Part shown: positions 11,845-21,938 of the stretch, piece after piece
How the letters are laid out: each line of letters opens with the position of its first letter
Numbering within the stretch: the stretch's first letter is position 1
Origin: Peltaster fructicola
Taxonomy: Eukaryota > Ascomycota > Dothideomycetes
Assembly: GCA_001592805.2 (NCBI GenBank)
Contig: CP051141.1
Coordinates: forward strand, 1,922,001 to 1,986,000
Direction of reading: 5' to 3'
DNA: 64,000 bases
The notes under the pieces: generated by a model
Told to the model about the DNA's origin: nothing
Databases searched by the model: none
What the model saw: only the letters and a program-made list of their open reading frames with translations
Translations under genes and position numbers: made by a program

Positions 11845-13895
11845 ATGGCTTCTCTAATGGGATGGTTGGGCCGCACAGCGACCTCGCCTGCATCGAATCT
11901 CACTCCAGCGCAAGAGCTATTATCATGTGCGTCGATTGGTAATCTCGAATCATTCAAGACTGACAACCACAACAGTGAAAGATGCGGCAGGCTATACTGC
12001 CTTAATATTGAACGACAGTATGGTTGTACAGGCATCTATAGAGATAGTGTTGACGTAAGCAGAGTACGATGAGGCAGACAAGGGCCTGAGCACGGAGACA
12101 TCGCCCTTTCACAAGGTATATGAGCTCGTTGGCACGGCACAACCCACCACTGACAAGCCAGTTCATGAGAAGTATATGCTACTTCCAGCGTGCAACCTTT
12201 GGGACCGAGCCTGAGATCATCAAAAGGGTCTCGCCATCGTGGACGATGCAGAACAGACCATCTCACAGTATCATGCACACGTCGTCGGCAATCCGGCATC
12301 CTCCAACTCAAGCGACATCTTCCCTGCCGGCACAGTATACGAGTTGATGCTCGCAGAGCTGCAGATGGCATACGCCGTTTTGGCTATCATGAACGCCAAC
12401 CTGACAAATGCTCTGAAAGCGTTACTAAGGATACGCAAGGCCTACACCATCATGAGTAACATATACCAAATTGAGCAAGACTATGCCAGTAAGCTAGCCG
12501 CTCAAGACGGATCAACCAGAATCTCAGCCTCTTCAAGACGACGATCGTTCGACTTTTCACTGGCGGCAGGTGTGGATGACTTCAGCTCGTTAAGTGATAA
12601 CCCAGTGGATCACTTTGTAAGTGTTATCTGTTACTGCTTGGCTTGGCTGACACAAATAGATACATGTCGGTCTCTGCTTCAGCTATGGCATGCTGCAATG
12701 GGCACTATCGATCGTGCCAGCACCATTTGACAAAGCACTCGCCTTCATGTCGTTCAAGGGCGATCGCACGGTCGGGCACAGCCTGATGTGGGAGGCGACC
12801 AAGTATCCAGAAGACATCCACGGCGCACTATCGAGCTTCACTACCCTCATCATCTACAATGGACTGTCCTCGAGATGCGATATCAGACCTGCCGATGCGG
12901 TGCCTTACGATCGGGTGACTGCTCTGCTCCAGAACTTACGACGGCTATATCCCGATTCTCACAAATGGGATGTACAGCAGGCCATGATGCTCGCTTCACA
13001 CGAACGCAAACTCGAAGAAGCAATACAAGTGCTGCAGCCGGGTGTCGAGGACAAACAGGCACCAAAATTCATTACAGCACTTTGTGTCTTCGAGCAAGGC
13101 TGCAAATACCTCTTCGCGCACAACTACGATGCCTGTGCCAAATCGTTCACCGAGCTACCAAAGTACACTGACTGGAGTGTCGCCTTGTTCCACTACATTG
13201 TCGGCATCTCCTACGTTGATGCTCACAGAAAAGCCTTGAGGAATGGAGGTGATCCTGAACAGACAAAGAGATACGCAGCTCTGGCGAACAAGTCTCTCAG
13301 CTTGGTCATGGGAGAGTGTGGAAAGCGAAAGGTCCTTGGCCGGCCTGTACCAATTGAGGTCTACGTCAAGAACAACATGAACAGATACCTTGCCAAACAG
13401 GCTGCACAGAAGTGCACACTGGTCGAAGCAATTGATGTTTCGCCAGCCGAGGAGCTCATCTGGCTTCATGGTGCACACGACTCAATGCCGGAAGCACAGC
13501 TGCAAGTATCTCTAGAAGAGCTAGAGTCGTACAAAACAGCCAACGACGAAGAGGCCGCACGAACGGCGCTGCTCAAGGCCGCTTGTCTACGCAGCCTGGG
13601 ACAGATCAGCAGTGCTAGGGAGGAGATTGAGCAGCATGTTCTGATACACACAAGTACAGCGAGGAATTGGGGTCGACATGCGTCGAATTGGGTCTTGCCA
13701 GCTGCGGATTATGAGGTTGCGGTTTGCCTATGGCATGAGGCTGGACCTGACAAGCAAGACCAGGCCAAGCTGCGAGCGTGCGCTGAGCACTTGAAAGCTG
13801 CCTCGAAAGCAAGCGGGCATGACTTGCAGACCTTTCAAGGCATCAAGATTTCGACCGGCATTGGTACTCTGAAGAAGCTGGGCATCGAGGTGTGA
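11845..13895 (+). CDS. IML2: IML2-type inclusion body clearance protein (one apparent frameshift)
   Basis: Exons: 11845-11926, 11976-12017, 12063-12115, 12162-12616 (with a frame break) and 12660-13895. Introns are 49, 45, 46 and 43 nt; three have GTRNGN donors and CTGAC/TTGAC-like branch sites. The protein matches the IML2/TTC39-like family (DUF3808): TALILND, TSPFHK, RATFGTEPEIIK, AIVDDAEQTIS, then GLCFSYGMLQWALSIVPAPF, FMSFKGDR and a C-terminal TPR-like helical region (EEARTALLKAACLRSLGQI). Family members sit at the mitochondrial outer membrane, lipid droplets and cytosol, and in yeast help clear protein inclusions. The frame changes at about 12222-12228 (AAAAGGG). Adding one A would give IIKxGLAIVDD without loss of conserved residues, and no intron can explain the change. 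Confidence 0.85.
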
Positions 13896-14297
13896 GACTT
13901 ACAACCACGATGACAGCTTCTGTGATAGACGAAGTGTACAAAAGATGGACCCCCTGAAGATAGAATCTAGATCATGGATCAAGCTGTTATGATTATCGTG
14001 GCCCGAGTTATCTTCCTGACATTACATTGCTCATGTTTTCTAGATCGTTTTTCGGAGCATGGTGCGAACCGCGAGTCCACCTTCGTCTATCGAAGTGAAC
14101 GGTCCATTGTGCTAACATCATGAGGCACGTAGAGACATTGCCGAAGATATGACGCCGAGGCCGCAATATAAGATTGTCGTGAATAGTTGTTTGCTAATGC
14201 TTCAGGCGATTTAATCTCGAGAAGTTTAAGTTCTCGACAACCTGACACACTTACAGACCAACATCTTCTTCTGTTTCGCCTCGCCTACCACTGCACG
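13896..14297. other. Intergenic region IML2 / TTC1-like
   Basis: About 400 bp holding the IML2 3' end and the promoter of the next gene. Nothing else is seen. Confidence 0.5.
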
Positions 14298-15185
14298 ATG
14301 CCCAGTGACGAGAACGATATATCAGACAACGAATCGTTCAAGTCGTTCGATGATGAAGCTGCCTCACCAGCTCTCTCAAAGGAGAAAACAAACAACAAGG
14401 ACAAGACAGCGAAACCAGCAACACAGCGCTACCCTCAAGAAGAGGAACACAAGCTCCTGTCAGAGTCGAACGCAGAGAAGCAGGCTGGTAACGGGCTCTT
14501 TGGCAAGGCAAGCTTCGAGAATGCTATCCAGACATACGACAGAGCGCTCTCGATCTGTCCAAACTACCTTGACTATGAGATCGCCATACTTCGATCGAAC
14601 ATAGCCGCATGTCACCTGAAGCTCGACGAGTGGAAGGAGGCTGTTGACTCTGCGTCGAAAGGCATCGAATGCCTTCAAAGACTCGAGCCACTTCCAGAGC
14701 TGCCAAGACAGACCTCCCAGCAGAATCCAGCCAGTTCAGATGCCAAGGACAATGACACCATAGAAGAAGTAGATGATGATCTAGCCGCTCGCATTGAGAA
14801 CCTCAGTCTGTCCGGTCACACGATCCAGGAAGTCAGAGCACTTCAAACGAAGCTCTTGCTGAGAAGAGCGCGAGCCAAGACATCACTCAACAGCTGGGCA
14901 GATCTTCAAGCAGCGGACGAGGACTATCGAACGTTGCTACTACCTGCAATGCAAGCATCGCTCACAAATTCAGACAAGAGGACAGTCCTCGATGCTCAAC
15001 GCAGTCTAACACCGAGACTCAACGAGGCTCGTGAGAAGGAAGTGGCAGAGATGATGGGCAAGCTCAAAGGACTGGGCAATAGCATCCTCAAACCATTCGG
15101 ACTTAGCACAGAGAACTTCCAGTTCGTGAAGGACGAGAACAGTGGTGGCTACTCGATGAACTTCTCGCAGAATCCAGCGAAATGA
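14298..15185 (+). CDS. TTC1-like tetratricopeptide repeat protein
   Basis: A single exon of 295 residues. An acidic N-terminus is followed by TPR helices (AEKQAGNGLFGKASFENAIQ, then YDRALSICPNYLDYEIAILR and AACHLKLDEWKEAVDSASKG). A low-complexity insert, VQALQTKLLLRRARA-like third TPR (positions about 14840-14950) and a C-terminal signature GLGNSILKPFGLSTENFQFV follow. That last motif is diagnostic of the TTC1 family, an Hsp70/Hsp90 co-chaperone-like adaptor that binds chaperone C-termini through its TPRs. The frame is open upstream, but 14298 (ACGATGCCC) is the first ATG with a good match to the family start. It converges on SBA1, another Hsp90 co-chaperone, with a 110-bp gap; the pairing may be chance. 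Confidence 0.88.
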   Translation: MPSDENDISDNESFKSFDDEAASPALSKEKTNNKDKTAKPATQRYPQEEEHKLLSESNAEKQAGNGLFGKASFENAIQTYDRALSICPNYLDYEIAILRSNIAACHLKLDEWKEAVDSASKGIECLQRLEPLPELPRQTSQQNPASSDAKDNDTIEEVDDDLAARIENLSLSGHTIQEVRALQTKLLLRRARAKTSLNSWADLQAADEDYRTLLLPAMQASLTNSDKRTVLDAQRSLTPRLNEAREKEVAEMMGKLKGLGNSILKPFGLSTENFQFVKDENSGGYSMNFSQNPAK

Positions 15186-15295
15186 TGGCTATCATGCATT
15201 GTATGTCATTACAGCTCATGCCGCCGGCACGCTTCTGAAGGTTTCCTGAGTAGCAAGTGTCGATGATGTAGCCAGGCGGGTGTTGGTTTCGTGAA

Positions 15296-16075
15296 CTACT
15301 CGACCTCTTCGATCTTGCTGCTGGAGCTGGCCTGAGCTGCGCCAGTGCTGGCAGCAAGTTCCTCCTCCTCCTCGAGCTCCTCATCTTCTTCCTCGGCCTC
15401 GTCATCGCCTCCAAGGCCACCCATGTCTCCCATGCCGCCCATACCACCGAGCTTGCTGAAGTCAATGCCGCCGAAACCTCCGTCGCCGCCCATTCCCATT
15501 CCTGGCATGCCGCCTCCCATGCCGCCCATCTGTGACATGTAGTCGTCATCGTTGACGGTGTCCTGCTCATCCTCATCGACCCACTGTCCAATAATGTCAG
15601 CTCCGTCTCATGCATACAAACCAGGAGTCTCACCTTGTCGAAGTCTGTCTTAAGCCAATGCACCTTCTTAGAGTCCTTCAACAGTCTTGGCCAGAATGTC
15701 TCGCCCAACTCCTTCTTCTGCAACACGAAATCCAGCGCACGGCCAGTGTGATGTGTCTTGCTCGCCGCTGGGTCGATCTCTGCGTAGAATGGGATGTCAA
15801 CTGAGTAGGTCGCCTTGCGGGTGTCTGAGTAGCCGGTGAAGGTGAGTTGCGTTGGCTGCACGTCCAACTTCATATTCTTTGGCTCGACATCTGGCACGAC
15901 GATCGAGAGGAAGACATGATTGCGCTCTGGATCCGTTTCTGAGGATCGCTGTGCCCACGTCACTGGAGCCTACGTTAGTCTTGCAAGATGAGGTTTTGCG
16001 AATCAACTTGCCTTCTGGTGTGATGGCCTTGCCCTTGAACTCCTTGACATCAGTGGTGTTCTTTGGTTGCTCCAT
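15296..16075 (-). CDS. SBA1: p23-type Hsp90 co-chaperone
   Basis: Exons 16075-16012, 15962-15634 and 15583-15296 on the minus strand, 226 residues. The CS domain begins TPEVTWAQRSSETDPERNHV and carries LSIVVPDV, FTGYSDTRKATYSVDIPFY, GRALDFVLQKKE, and FWPRLLKDSKKVHWLKTDF, followed by the p23-specific W-V-D-E-D motif after the second intron. The C-terminus has Gly/Met repeats (GGMGGGMPGMGMGG) and then an acidic tail, as in fungal SBA1/Wos2. p23 stabilises the ATP-bound closed state of Hsp90 in cytosol and nucleus. Intron 1 (15963-16011, 49 nt) is best read as a GC-AG intron with donor AG|GCAAGT. This join gives TPEVTWAQRSS, exactly the family pattern; no GT donor does so. Intron 2 (15584-15633) has a normal GTGAGA donor. 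Confidence 0.92.
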
Positions 16076-17111
16076 GGTTGCAGTCGGTGTATGTTGCAGG
16101 TCGAAAGCTGTACTTGGCGATCGATTCAAATAGTCTAGTCTGCTGCAGTAGCTGTGCGAAGGGCAAACATGAACCTAAAAAGGCTGAAATTCTGGGCCAA
16201 GCTGTGCTGCAGTAGATTCATGGTGATGGAAGGTCTGCGAACATGCTGGAAAGCCCAAGCATAAAGGACGTGTTAATCGACTGTTGGTTTGAGAAGCGCA
16301 CGACTGCATGACATGTGGACAAGCCATCACATTTGACATTCTCTCATGCTCCCGACAGTGTAGAAATGTTCGTCCATGGAATCGTTGACGACGTCACCGC
16401 CAAGTCGACCGTAAGAACTGAGCTACATGTAGTTGCAGGATACCGCGAGCATGTGACATCAGGACGGTAAATTTGAAGAACCTCGTTTAGTGAAGATGAG
16501 TACACTATGTATGCTGATACGCAGCTATACTACGTTTCCGAGCGGATTGGCCAGGTCCCAAGATCATTCATGCACTCATGCTCTGCCATCCTGCATACAT
16601 TGCTGCTGACATTCCCTATGTGGCTTGTTCCCGCGAGCTCCCATCGGTTAGGCAGCCTGTATACTAGACGTGATCCCTCCATCGCTGTTGTGTCGTCCCT
16701 CTGCATGTGCTTACTGTTGATGGCAAGCCATGTGATGCTTGTCCGATCCCCAACGCACAACGCCAACACAAGCTCGCTAAACTGTCAACGACTATACAGG
16801 TGCTCGGATGAACGAGATCGTGGTGAAAGCAAATATGGCCTTGGAGGAGACTCGCGTCGAATATGGGCGCACGAGTCCAGGGATGTGGCAAGGGTCGGTC
16901 GCCATTCACGTGCGCTTCCAATAGACGAGGATGCACATGGTTGGTAGCGTGTTGTCCGTGATCGTGGCTGTAGACAACCTATGCATTGCCTGCAGACTAC
17001 GAGTCATAGCCGAAGAATGTCTTGGCTGATTCTTTCTTGAGATAAGGAGAGTTTCCCTGGCCTTCGTGCATTGAAGTGTCGAATTGCTCAGACTCGAAGC
17101 TTGAGTACTGT
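16076..17111. other. Intergenic region SBA1 / orphan A
   Basis: About 1 kb. It contains the SBA1 promoter and the 3' flank of orphan A. An open frame on the minus strand (16997-17140) would extend orphan A with a plausible tail (FESEQFDTSMHEGQGNSPYL), but only after a +1 change of frame or a 37-nt intron, so it is not included in the gene. Confidence 0.4.
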
Positions 17112-18890
17112 TCAAGGGAGCGAATCATGCCCGTACGAGACGACGCTCGTTGCTGGGGAGGTGCTGGATGCCTGCCCTGACATGTGCTGCGCTGTATCAT
17201 CCCTATAGATTGGTTGTTGATTGTGGAGGGTACGTTGATTGATGTACTGGTCGTATGCTCCAGTTGCCGAGTCTGGTGAGAGAGGACTACCATTGGCACG
17301 GCTCACTGGCGACTGTACAAGTGTAGGATCAAGATGTGTATGCTGGCCACCTGCTCCGCTCTTTGAGTCTTCAGAGTGAAAGATGCCATTGGGATGAGCC
17401 GTCGATGGCTGAGAGAGCCTAGGATCGATGGCTATGTTGCGCCAAGTGTCGACTGAAGACATCATGTAGGGATTGGCATTTGTAGGGAAGTTACTGCTTG
17501 GCCCAGTAGCTTCCAAGCGTGGCACCTTGACGTCCTTGATAGTGCTGTTGTCGTCAGGCTTTGTGACAGCCGCCCGACGCCCTCGTGTGCTCTTGGAGCC
17601 GCTCTTTAGACCCTTCGCACCAGATCGAGTCTTCTTCCCAGACGTGCCATTCTCGCCGAGGCCAGCAACATCTGCGGTCCGCTTGTCCCCCGCAGCAGAG
17701 GAAGGAAGCACTGGGTCGGAGAAGTCCTCAGCACCACCAGCTGGATTGGGGATTGGTGCAGTGGTATCGAGTCTACTCGGTCGGTAGCTTTTGCTGCGAT
17801 TGACATAGAAATTCGCAATCTTGAGGGCGAGATAGCGCTTGGGTGCTGCGATGAGCGCATCATTTTCACCGAGGAGGACATCGTAGCGAACCAGGCTGTA
17901 GGATTTGATTGCCTGCAGCATTCGAAAGCAACGTTGCTTGAACGTCATCTGTTCGCATTCGAGTGAACTCATTGTGATGGGAACCTGCACATAGCCATGC
18001 TTATGACACTGGTATGTCTTCTCGAACAGCTTCCACATGCGACCCTCTGGACCGGTCACATCGCCTTGCTTGTACGCCTCTCGATAGGTGGAGTTCACAC
18101 CATCTGCTTGCCACTTCTGCTAGATGCTGACAAGGTCCGTGTCTGGGACACCAGATGCACGACTTCCGCGAGCCTGAGGGGTTGGCAAGGTGTTCGCATC
18201 AAAGGCCTGGCTGGCTTTCATGACAAAGAAAGTCAGAACCTTGTCGATATCCTCGTCACCAGGAACATCATCCTGAATGCTTGGTGGAAGAACAGCTTCG
18301 TACTGGTGGATGTATTTCGCCTTCTCCTTTGCATCTTGAACTCCTTCTAGGGTCCGGCTGAATCTGAACACCGGACCTGTCAGAGAAAGATCGTAGTTCG
18401 GCACGACGATGTCGGGACGTGACGAGTGTGTGAGCACTGGCTGCGTTTTGCGTACCTCCAGATGCCGCTTCTGCGCTTTGGTGAAAGCTTTGAACTCATC
18501 CCGGCCACGTCGATCAGTTGCACTCAGATCTGTTGTGAGTATGTGAGGTATGTCCTGGCAGTGATTGCCGAGGTCTTTGTGCTCATACACATCGTACTGG
18601 AGATGCTGCGTAGCACACTGCGAGAAGGTGCACATCTCGGTGTCCGGGACATAAGCACCTCGAGCGGAAGCACGTCCTTCCGACCTGAACTGCTCAGGTG
18701 GGCCGCGCTGGCTCACTGGTTGGTAGTTCAGCTGTATGACTGCATTGCGTCCTTGCTTGTCGGTCACAGGAACTCTAGACCAGAGGTCTACGTCGAGCTC
18801 TTCGTAGGTGTGATCGAGTTGTGCAGGGTCGATCGAGCCTACGTGAGGTGTAGCTGGAGCTCCAGCTTGCTCAGGTCGATACTCAGCCAT
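17112..18890 (-). CDS. Orphan A: C-x4-C plus C-terminal helical-module protein, unrecognised
   Basis: Exon 1 is 18890-18225 and exon 2 18119-17112 (about 557 residues). They are read as one gene across a 105-nt GT-AG intron (donor GTCATG, acceptor CTAG) that removes an in-frame TAG. The donor is weak; the join rests on LTFF|QKWQADG, which aligns with the ISYFLQWQDE segment of orphan D. N-terminal region: LDVDLWSRVPV; a knuckle-like MCTFSQCATQHLQYDVYEH; then helices. C-terminal module: RMWKLFEKTYQCHKHGY, MTFKQRCFRMLQAIKSYSLV, RYDVLLGENDALIAAPKRYL, ALKIANFYVN. A basic, disordered tail follows (GKKTRSG, GRRAAVTKP), suggesting nuclear location. No family is recognised. If the intron is wrong, the TAG would split the gene or mark a lesion. 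The true C-terminus may extend to 16997. Confidence 0.6.
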
Positions 18891-20923
18891 GAGCGAATCA
18901 GTGTATGGGCGAAATATGGACTGAAGACCACCGGCTTGCTTTGAGGTAGTGCGGTGCAGCAAAGTATTCGAGTCGATGGTTCGGGGTGGTTTGCGAGGCA
19001 GTGCGGTGTCCGAGTCGACGATCGTGTGTCTTGCGAGACTCGAGTCGCTTTGCTGGATGGCTTTTGTGTCGTGTTGTCGATACGCGTTTCAGGTTCGCAA
19101 CGTAGGAAGTTGTGAGATGCGCAGTGATGACGAGGGGACTTGATGTGAGTGGACGAAGATTGTGTAGAGATCTGTGGGTTGGCAGTGGTCCTAAATGCTA
19201 TCGAAGGACTGCTCGAGAACGAAACGAGTACGAAGAGTCTTTCGTGGGTGGAGGAGTAAGAGGGAGGATGGTGGTAGAAAGGTAGTGTCAAGCTTCTTAT
19301 AGCTGTGGGTAAACATATGTGTGGTCTGTGCCACACTTCGAGTCTGACTTCTCACACACCAGAACATCAGCTTCTGCCATAGTTGATGACACCTACTGCA
19401 GAGCTTGATGCAGCATGGATGCAAAAGCTCGTGCCTGACCTTCAAGGCGCAACAGAGCGTCTTGCTCACCATGACTTGTGATCAATCCAGCCGAGGTCAC
19501 CATGACCTCAAGCTCCAATGGATGCCGGTGCAAGTCATCACATCACTACCCAATGGGTAGCATGCTGTGCTGATCTCTCGAAGGTGGTATCAATCTCCCT
19601 ACAGTATGTCAGCATAGAAAAATAACAGGTATATGTTCCTAGACCCGAGTCTGGTGCCAGTGTCGCTGCATGTAGGGACGAACCAACAGACGGCCAGAGT
19701 ATACGGCAGCCTCATCGACACTGCAGGACTGTGGAGAAGACCGTTCTGACCAGTGATTTGCGTATACCCCTGCTGCCAGTCAGTACTATGCGTGCATACG
19801 CTCGAGGCGTGCCGCAGTGTGTGTCGAAGTCGACGCATCAGCCAAGCTTGTGTCAAGAGCCAAGCACAGGCTGGTCGCCAGCTGGAGTACAACGACTAGT
19901 TGTCGGTCAAGGCCTGAGACGCATTCTGTCCACGATGACAGACTAACAGCGTACATGCGAGACCTCGAAGCTTCGGGAATGTATGCGAGTCAGCTCTCCA
20001 TACACCCTCATCGCCAAGAGAGCTCTCTTGCGCAAGACAGTGGACCCTAGTCTGCAACATGAGCCACTCTTGGATCTAGTCGACTGGTGTTCAAGTGGAT
20101 GAAGAGCAAGAATGTCATACAGTGGTAAAGACAACCGAGCGACAACGATGCAAGCCCGTACTAACCATGCTGTCTCGATTACAGCACGACTGCTGAAAGA
20201 GAGCTCAGAGCTTCACACCTAAGCCTCGGCATGGTCCAATGTCCCCTTGGAAATCCAGTCTCACTCTAGCTTTTGTGCTCATCAAGACGCAGACGGATAG
20301 CCATCTTGGTGTCTAGACTCAGCCAGGCAGAAGACTCCTCGCGAGAAGGCTCTTCGACTGTAGGTCCTGCTCACAGCAATGGGCTAGTGGCGATTGCCCA
20401 GCATGCCACGCAGGGAAATATTCTGATACATAGGATGAGCAATAACCTGCGACGATGGATATGTGCTTGAAAGCAAAGATGAGCGAAGCCTATGCCAAAG
20501 AGCTCAGGTACAAGGAGGTGAAGCTTCCTCATCAGTTCTGTGCCACTCGTACCAGCAGTAACCGGTAACTCTAATCGACGAGTCCATGTCACGCGAGTCA
20601 GTCGCAAACTCGATGCCATGCGCATGTCCACAGACCACCGGGCCCTTGTGCATATAATGGCGTACTCATGAGCACGATCTGTAGGCTGGGAAATAGGACA
20701 CGTGTCTATCACACGATGGGACCAGACGATCGTGCGATTTCAGCATGATAACATCTGCACTGCATAATCTAGCGCTTGACTCGTGTGGCATGGCACTATC
20801 ACAGTGACCCGCTGACGCGACGCATATTGGTTGATCATCCAACCTACACAGATGCGACCTACGAAGCACTACCACCGGAGCTTACGATAGCACTCGTCAA
20901 AAGGATCTGTTGTACGGCCCATC
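18891..20923. other. Gene-free region upstream of orphan A and VPS24
   Basis: About 2 kb between divergent orphan A and VPS24. Frames here are short and without motifs. It should contain both promoters. No tRNA, repeat or transposon remnant was recognised. Confidence 0.5.
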
Positions 20924-21657
20924 ATGGACGCTGCAAGAAGGTTCTTCTATGGGCCGACACCAGAGGAACAAGTATGCTCGCGCCTGATTGATATACTTGA
21001 ACGAGCTCTAATCAGAAGTAGAAACGTAAATGTAATGCCCTCATGCGATCGAATACACGAAAGCTTGATCGAGATATGCAGAATCTCAAGGTCCTCGAGG
21101 TCAAGACACGAAACTTCATCATTGCTGCCTCGAAGCGCGCACAACGAAACCCGTCCCAGGCCAAACAAGCAGCACAAGAGACACGCATCTTCGCACGAGA
21201 GCTTATTCGTGTACGGCGGCAGGAGTCCAGGTTAGCTACATCCAAGGCGACACTACAAAGTGTGGGCATGCAGGTCAATGAAGCTTTTGCGATGAAGAAG
21301 ATCGAAGGCAGTATACGAGCGAGCACAGGCATCATGAAGGATGTCAATACCCTAGTACGGCTGCCAGAGCTCACAGGGACGATGCGAGAGCTGAGCCAGG
21401 AGCTTGTCAAAGCTGGTATCATCGAAGAGATGGTGGCAGACAGCATGCCCGATAGTGAGCTGCTCGAGGGCGAGGACGAAGAGGCGGAAGCTGAGGTCGA
21501 TAAAGTGTTGAGTGAAGTGCTCAAGGACAAAGTGCAGACACCTGGCGCACAAGTACCAGTTGACATCGAGCCAGTCGTCGCAGAGGAAGAGCCCGATATG
21601 CAGTCAGACGAAATGCTTGCAGCAATGCGCGGCAGACTTGAGGCTCTGAAGAGCTGA
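20924..21657 (+). CDS. VPS24: ESCRT-III subunit VPS24 (CHMP3)
   Basis: Exons 20924-20971 and 21022-21657, 227 residues, joined over a 50-nt intron (GTATGC...TAG, branch-like CTCTAAT). Exon 1 encodes MDAARRFFYGPTPEEQ, the conserved Snf7-family start. Exon 2 continues KRKCNALMRSNTRKLDRDMQ, then ASKRAQRN, RIFARELIRVRRQ and the acidic C-terminal half with MIM-like DEMLAAMRGRLEALKS. VPS24 caps and bundles ESCRT-III filaments on endosomes during multivesicular body sorting. The length and charge split (basic N-terminal hairpin, acidic autoinhibitory C-terminus) are normal for the family. Confidence 0.95.
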
Positions 21658-21938
21658 TCATTATGATGTGTCCATTGCGAGCGTGGCGTTTGGCGTCTAG
21701 ACGAGTACATATTCGACTTCTTCTGTACACCTTCCTACCATTGAGCGCCTCTCACACGAGCCCTTCACTCTCATAAATACCTAGAGCTTACGATTCCATG
21801 AATCATGCTGGAGCAATAAGCATATGCCTGTATGCGGCTTCGGGGGTGCCACGAAACTAGTTCTAGCGTGCATCCTTACGTAGGATATTGTCCTTTTGAG
21901 CAACTTCGTTCGTCACCTAGTTGTCTACACAATTTGGC

